This document shows, in pieces, positions 58,430 to 64,000 of a stretch of 64,000 nt of DNA. Numbering within the stretch: position 1 is the first letter of the stretch; every line of letters starts with the position of its first letter. This DNA comes from Neoechinorhynchus agilis. Taxonomy: Eukaryota; Acanthocephala. The stretch covers positions 5,270,001 through 5,334,000 of the forward strand of contig CM121341.1 in assembly GCA_051530055.1 (NCBI GenBank), written 5' to 3'. A program made the position numbers and the translations under genes. The notes beneath the pieces were generated by a model that saw only the letters and a program-made list of their open reading frames with translations, was not told the DNA's origin and did not search any database.

Positions 58430-58850
58430 TGTATTAATTTTTGAACCAATATTTCGGAGATCTTTTTTTTCAGAGTAGATTCTTGATCGTATCGGCAAAA
58501 ATCGATTTGTTCAAAAGCATGTTGATCTGTTGGTGGATTATCGACTGATTTCTCCGAACAAATCCCTTTTCAAAGAAATTCGCTCAGATTTTGCTTAATT
58601 GTCTCAAGCACAACGAACTGAACTTGACGATTAGTGCAGAATAAAAATTGCTAAAATAAGAACAATCAAAAAGATAACATGCAATTGAGAAATCAGTCGA
58701 TAATCCACCAACAGATCAACATGCTTTTGAACAAACCGATTTTTGCCGATACGATCAAGAGGCTAAAATCGTTGGAACAACCTTTGTAGATCGCGTACTT
58801 TCAGAACCCTGAAAAAAAGGATTAAAACTCCGAAATATTGGATCAAAATA
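58430..58850. repeat. Large compound foldback element
   Basis: The outer pair CCAATATTTCGGAG (58446) and CTCCGAAATATTGG (58828) encloses inner arms of about 74 bases (58485-58557 and 58687-58762, core AAGCATGTTGATCTGTTGGT). A further partial arm lies at 58878-58915. Both outer ends show CTGAAAA ... CTCC GAAATATT, a decayed form of the hammerhead-like module. Confidence 0.75.
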
Positions 58851-59244
58851 AATAAAAAAATTCACACAAAGATAACATGCGTTTGAGAAATCAGTCGATA
58901 ATCCATCAATTTGAGCCTTTAAGAAAAGCTCTGAGTGAAATTCTTGCTTCAATTATAGGCCGTGTTAACGTGATTCATCTTCAGCATTTACAACCTTTCA
59001 TTTTCTAAGAAAATCATGTAAAATCGACGCATAAATTCTATCGAAAGTTTTTAAAAACATTTACATTTTCTGTAACAATTTAAATGATATACATTTTTAT
59101 CCATATTTGTGTTTTTCGCCACAATTCCATTTTGTTTTTAATACTCTTTTCAAGTTGAACAAGTTTGAACGTCCTCTAAACAATGACTCAGAAGGTCGTT
59201 CTTAAAAATAATATTGAAAAATGCTCATGATTGTTGCGACAAAA

Positions 59245-59362
59245 ATTATGTAAATTCATTTAATCGATATTTCGGCTCAATCCAAAGCCTTTATTAAGAT
59301 TGATTGTAAGTGTTTAAATATTCGAACAGAGAAATATCGATTCAATAAATTTACATAATTTC
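59245..59362. repeat. Foldback element with hammerhead-like core
   Basis: AAATTATGTAAATTCATTTA is mirrored by TAAATTTACATAATTT. On the minus strand (59298-59266) it reads CTTAATA, AA, a four-pair stem GGCT/AGCC around TTGGATTG, then GAAATATC; CTGAAGA has decayed to CTTAATA. Confidence 0.78.
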
Positions 59363-59516
59363 AAAGGACCACAAAAACTTTATATGAACCAAACGGAAAT
59401 ATATTTAACCATCGGATTAAAGTATCGACAAGCAACTGTTTGAAGATTAGTTGGGAAAAAGCGAATGAACATCCTCAGAGAAAGATAATGAAAAATGTAA
59501 GAATTTTTAAGTGACT

Positions 59517-60027
59517 TTATGGGACAATTTCAGCTTTGATTTGATAGCATATGATAATGTTTCCATATTCATCCTTGACGGTATAATCGACTACGTTTTT
59601 TCCGAATGGATATATCGGTTCAACAACGATATGGTGAACAACAGTGCATTGGCCATTTCTGCAACTAGAATGAACGTATCCCGGATCGGCTGGAATTTCA
59701 ATTTCGTCGCCATCCACTACGCCATTTGTAGAAACTTGATATTCTTGGCGTTCTCCCTCTAAATAAAATAAAGCAACAATCAATCTTTACTTCTTACCAA
59801 ATGTTGTTCTTAGCTCTACTACATCGCCATGTCTCAAAGTGCATGTGCCATCTTCACTTAAATTCGGACAACCTCGGATATTTACTGCTTTTAAAACGGA
59901 TCTTGGACCTAAAAAAATTTGGAGGGCGAAAAAGTCAAATGTGAAAACCTCCGCAGTATCCAACTTTGTCCCACACATCAGCGGAGGCGAAACTAAGAAT
60001 TGTAAAAGTAACGAACGACAGGAGCAT
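59517..60027 (-). CDS. NPC2: NPC2-like cholesterol-binding protein (ML domain)
   Basis: Three exons (60027-59949, 59908-59798, 59758-59517) with introns of 40 and 39 nt join in frame to give 143 residues; human NPC2 has 151. A signal peptide (MLLSFVTFTILSFASA) precedes DVWDKVGYCG, whose cysteine is the first of three disulphide pairs typical of the ML fold. Further cysteines follow in NIRGCPNL, GTCTLRHGD, SSCRNGQC and IICYQIKAEIV, the last matching the NPC2 end LFCWEIPVQIV. NPC2 is a soluble lysosomal or secreted sterol carrier that hands cholesterol to NPC1. Mite group 2 allergens share the fold, and the spacing fits either; family membership is firmer than orthology. Confidence 0.85.
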
Positions 60028-60078
60028 CGGAGGTGGGAGAATAAGAGTGATAGTTTCTGAGCTTATATAGAACAGGCT

Positions 60079-62362
60079 AAATCTATAAAATAGTTTCCTC
60101 GGTAGGACAAACGTAATCCATAATCAGGTGTCCTACTAGTAATCATCTCTTGCAAAAATGACGGGAGATTTTGTCGTTTTGACAGATCCTTTGAGCCTAT
60201 TACGCACCTCAAGGGATCCACGCAAACAGATTTTGTACCTTTCGGATGTATTTTGTTTTTTTTGAATAAATTTTTAAGAAATTACATTGAAAATTCTATC
60301 CTAATATGTAGAAAATAAGCGCAGACTTTTATCACATATTAAGGAAAATTTAAGGAAAATGATGGAATATTTGCGCTGAAAAACACACGCAATTCATTTG
60401 AAGGCTTTAAAAATCTATAAAATAGTTTCCTCGGTAGGACAAACGTAATCCATAATCAGGTGTCCTACTAGTAATCATCTCTTGCAAAAATGAAATTTTG
60501 TCTTTTGACAATCCTTTGAGCCATTACCACCTCAAGGGATCCACGCAAACGATTGATTCAGTATTTTGTTTTGAATGAATTAAGAAATTACATTGAAAAT
60601 TATCCTAATATGGAAATAAGCGCAGACTTTTATACATATTAAGAAAATTAAGAAATGATGGAATATTTGCGCTGAAAAACACACGCAATTCATTTGAAGG
60701 CTTTAAAAATCTATAAAATAGTTTCCTCGGTAGGACAAACGTAATCCATAATCAGGTGTCCTACTAGTAATCATCTCTTGCAAAAATGACGGGAGATTTT
60801 GTCGTTTTGACAGATCCTTTGAGCCTATTACGCACCTCAAGGGATCCACGCAAACAGATTTTGTACCTTTCGGATGTATTTTGTTTTTTTTGAATGAATT
60901 TTTAAGAAATTACATTGAAAATTCTATCCTAATATGTAGAAAATAAGCGCAGACTTTTATCACATATTAAGGAAAATTTAAGGAAAATGATGGAATATTT
61001 GCGCTGAAAAACACACGCAATTCATTTGAAGGCTTTAAAAATCTATAAAATAGTTTCCTCGGTAGGACAAACGTAATCCATAATCAGGTGTCCTACTAGT
61101 AATCTCTCTTGCAAAATGACGGGAGATTTTGTCGTTTTGACAGATCCTTTGAGCCTATTACGCACCTCAAGGGATCCACGCAAACAGATTTTGTACCTTT
61201 CGGATGTATTTTGTTTTTTTGAATGAATTTTTAAGAAATTACATTGAAAATTCTATCCTAATATGTAGAAAATAAGCGCAGACTTTTATCACATATTAAG
61301 GAAAATTTAAGGAAAATGATGGAATATTTGCGCTGAAAAACACACGCAATTCATTTGAAGGCTTTAAAAATCTATAAAATAGTTTCCTCGGTAGGACAAA
61401 CGTAATCCATAATCATCTACTAGTAATCATCTCTTGCAAAATGAGGAGATTCAACCGAGCCATTACACCTCAAGGATCAACAGATTTTGTACCTTTCAGT
61501 ATTTTGAATTTAAACATTGAAAACTATCCTAATATGTAGAAAATAGCGCAGACTTTTATCACATATTAAGGAAAATTTAAGGAAAATGATGGAATATTTG
61601 CGCTGAAAAACACACGCAATTCATTTGAAGGCTTTAAAATCTATATAGTTTCTCGGTAGGACAAACGTAATCCATAATCAGGTGTCCTACTAGTAATCAT
61701 CTCTTGCAAAAATGACGGGAGATTTTGTCGTTTTGACAGATCCTTTGAGCCTATTACGCACCTCAAGGGATCCACGCAAACAGATTTTGTACCTTTCGGA
61801 TGTATTTTGTTTTTTTTGAATGAATTTTTAAGAAATTACATTGAAAATTCTATCCTAATATGTAGAAAATAAGCGCAGACTTTTATCACATATTAAGGAA
61901 AATTTAAGGAAAATGATGGAATATTTGCGCTGAAAAACACACGCAATTCATTTGAAGGCTTTAAAAATCTATAAAATAGTTTCCTCGGTAGGACAAACGT
62001 AATCCATAATCAGGTGTCCTACTAGTAATCATCTCTTGCAAAAATGACAAGGGAGATTTTGTCGTTTTGACAGATCCTTTGAGCCTATTACGCACCTCAA
62101 GGGATCCACGCAAACAGATTTTGTACCTTTCGGATGTATTTTGTTTTTTTTGAATGAATTTTTAAGAAATTACATTGAAAATTCTATCCTAATATGTAGA
62201 AAATAAGCGCAGACTTTTATCACATATTAAGGAAAATTTAAGGAAAATGATGGAATATTTGCGCTGAAAAACACACGCAATTCATTTGAAGGCTTTAAAA
62301 ATCTATAAAATAGTTTCCTCGGTAGGACAAACGTAATCCATAATCAGGTGTCCTACTAGTCT
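60079..62362. repeat. Satellite, about 332-base unit, about seven copies
   Basis: The marker CCTCGGTAGGACAAACGTAA occurs at 60097, 60429, 60725, 61057, 61386, 61983 and 62317, with one more copy near 61655 lacking one base. Full units are about 332 bases and nearly identical. Copies 2 and 5 are shortened by many tiny deletions. The array starts about 50 bases upstream of the NPC2 start codon. Confidence 0.9.
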
Positions 62363-63640
62363 ATTTTTTTTGCAATGGCAAATAATTTCGACATCTTTAT
62401 TTAACGTTCCAATTCTGGGCAACAACGCAATAAAATTTTACGCGTTTGGTCATCTTTGATTTGCGGTCGTTATTAACATGGAGCGAATCATGAGTGAGAA
62501 AATGATGCGTGTAGATCGCATGCTGAACGTAATTAATTTTTAGAGTTCAAATATTTAATGTTTCTTCATAAACGTTCAACAAAATTAAAGTCGATCGTCC
62601 AACTTCATGGAGCGACTTATAATTTCTATGATAAAATCGATACGTTTACATATGAGGATGTTCTTTAAAAGTTTTTATCCTATAAATAATTTTTTAAGGC
62701 GTTTCAAACTTCACCGGATTCATCGTGAACAGAATAACCATTTCATTTCTCTCTTTCTGGTTCTTTTTTTTGGAAGTGATGATAATAAAAAAATTATTAA
62801 TACTTCGTTTAAATCGAGGATTGCATTCGGGTTTGGTAGGATATGTTTTTATTTAGGACTCAAGGGAGATAGACTTAAAGACGAATATATCAGTCATTGT
62901 CAATTTAATGTATTGGAATTATTATTTATCAAAAAGAAGTTCTGCGAACGACGTCGGGTTCATCATCAGTTCTAAAATACAATTAAGTAGTTATTTAATC
63001 GAAATAATCATTTACCCATTCCAAATTACAGAGGAATTTGTCACAACACTCACGACATGATTCTGGTCGCTTTGACTCGTGGGAACCCGAGATCGTAGAT
63101 CAATGGAAATAATCTCCGGTCGACACAACTTCACTTAAATTTAAAAAATTCAAAAATCTGTAACGTTTATTCTTCGATACTAAATGAACAGATGACGTGA
63201 GTTAGCTCAGTAAAACACTTGAGATACAAACATAGCACCTAAACACGCTCCTCAAAGAATGAGCCAACTTCATAAACTATTCATAGACGACAAACTTCCT
63301 AGAGCGCATTTGAAGCTTATCGTATTTAATCTGATGTAAAGGGTTCCTCGGACAATAAAGATATTGATTCCCTTGATTCGTAGATCTTCCGGACTGCTGT
63401 TTTGGTCCTCTGAAACCCCTGAGATTGTGCCCTCCATCGTATTTTTCGTCGAAGCAATCATCATAGCTACACCATCCACTACGAATCAAGGACGCAAAAA
63501 TGCGATCACGTAACCAAACGATTTTTGAAGTTGGATTAATGCTTGATTTACCCAGCGAAATATCGCAATAAATCAATATCTTTATTGTCCGGAGAGTAGG
63601 AATCACCTCAACAACACTTATCGTATTTGTTATCGAAAAA
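62363..63640. other. Interval without confident gene
   Basis: A plus-strand frame (62607-62975, 122 codons) and a minus-strand frame (63606-63277, 109 codons) show no family I recognise. The end of the first overlaps a hairpin-type repeat (AAGTTCTGCGAACGACGTCG) related to 35275-35395. The second overlaps the inverted-repeat element described next. Confidence 0.45.
63352..63590. repeat. Element with 20-base inverted termini
   Basis: GGACAATAAAGATATTGATT at 63352 and its exact complement at 63571-63590 bound a 239-base segment. It could be a non-autonomous DNA transposon. I see no target-site duplication beyond one or two bases. Confidence 0.5.
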
Positions 63641-63652
63641 AGGGCATTCTAG

Positions 63653-64000
63653 ATGACACGGGCCGTTATCTTGATTTATATTCTGTCAATTTGTAACATC
63701 TCGTTTGCTCTATATCCAGTTGTGCTCATTCCGGGTTACATTGGATCTCAAATAGAAGCTAGCCTAAACGACACTTTTTGTCATTACAATTTCTGCAGCA
63801 AAAACTCTGATTGGTTTACCATTTTCTTTGATCTTCGATATTTAATGCGACCACTAATTGATTGGTTTGTGGATAAAATGCGTTTGGTGTATGATCGAGA
63901 GACTGGTTTGACGAGGAATAGAGACGGCGTCAATATTCGCATTCCAGGATTCGGAGACACAAAAACAGTTGAGCATCTCGATCCTGACAAAACTATCTTT
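63653..64000 (+). CDS. PLA2G15: Lysosomal phospholipase A2 (LCAT-like), copy 3, partial
   Basis: Open from ATG 63653 to the right edge (116 codons). A signal peptide (MTRAVILIYILSICNISFA) is followed by YPVVLIPGYIGSQIEASLND, then WFTIFFDLRYL, VDKMRLVYDRETGLTRN and IRIPGFGDTKTVEHLDP, aligned without gaps to exon 1 of the copies at 15-20 kb. The catalytic triad lies beyond the window. It is on the opposite strand and 43 kb from the other two, so the cluster has been spread or inverted since duplication. It resembles copy 2 more closely in the MRLVYDRETG segment. Confidence 0.85.
   Translation, partial: MTRAVILIYILSICNISFALYPVVLIPGYIGSQIEASLNDTFCHYNFCSKNSDWFTIFFDLRYLMRPLIDWFVDKMRLVYDRETGLTRNRDGVNIRIPGFGDTKTVEHLDPDKTIF

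Noticed and set aside
2955-59362. Calling the foldback modules active hammerhead ribozymes
   Set aside because: Core strands and stem II pairing are visible, but an adjacent stem I is not conserved and extra bases follow the CUGAAGA box. Reported as a hypothesis only.
62607-62975. 122-codon plus-strand frame
   Set aside because: Basic and F/I-rich, with no motif, and its end lies in a dispersed hairpin repeat. Not supported as a gene.

Overview
The window comes from a small-intron animal nuclear genome. Spliceosomal introns, a LIM-homeodomain gene and metazoan-type housekeeping genes show this. Most introns are about 40-80 nt, one is only 20 nt, and the few long ones are long because repeats sit inside them. 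I cannot name the phylum. Small introns, about 60 percent A+T and dense minisatellites would fit several compact invertebrate lineages.

Layout. 1-4.1 kb (minus strand): the 5' end of an mRNA-capping guanylyltransferase gene, then a COG4-like Golgi tethering gene whose long intron holds a LINE fragment and a hairpin element. 4.2-8.9 kb: minisatellite, LINE remnants, inverted repeats and a palindromic pair of tRNA-headed SINEs. 8.9-11.5 kb (minus): a NOL9/Grc3 polynucleotide kinase. 11.6-15.3 kb: minisatellite and gene-poor DNA. 15.3-20.4 kb (minus): two lysosomal phospholipase A2 (LCAT-like) paralogues; a third starts at 63.65 kb on the plus strand. 20.6-26.1 kb: a satellite made from a LINE 3' end, the LIM-homeodomain gene, and two further satellites. 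26.7-32.4 kb: a small acidic protein gene and a GRIP-domain golgin. 32.5-35.7 kb: LINE and SINE fragments and two doubtful small genes. 35.7-44.5 kb (minus): RME-8/DNAJC13, three exons and about 2,356 codons. 44.7-47.7 kb: minisatellite, an RT-bearing LINE and duplications. 47.7-52.6 kb (minus): POLR3B. 52.7-55.7 kb: minisatellite and hairpin elements. 55.8-58.1 kb (plus): BRF1. 59.5-60.0 kb (minus): NPC2. 60.1-62.4 kb: satellite.

How the genes relate. POLR3B and BRF1 are divergent neighbours acting in the same RNA polymerase III initiation machinery. COG4, the GRIP golgin and RME-8 act in Golgi and endosome traffic. The lysosomal phospholipases and NPC2 act in lysosomal lipid turnover. I see no evidence of co-regulation beyond position.

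The most unusual signal is a set of dispersed hairpin (foldback) elements. They share a hammerhead-ribozyme-like core: CUGAAGA, a short hairpin, then GAAAUAU. The hairpin differs from copy to copy while its base pairing is mostly kept. A SINE family here carries the same core pieces in another order. I recognised no retrovirus-like or LTR element and no broken toxin gene.
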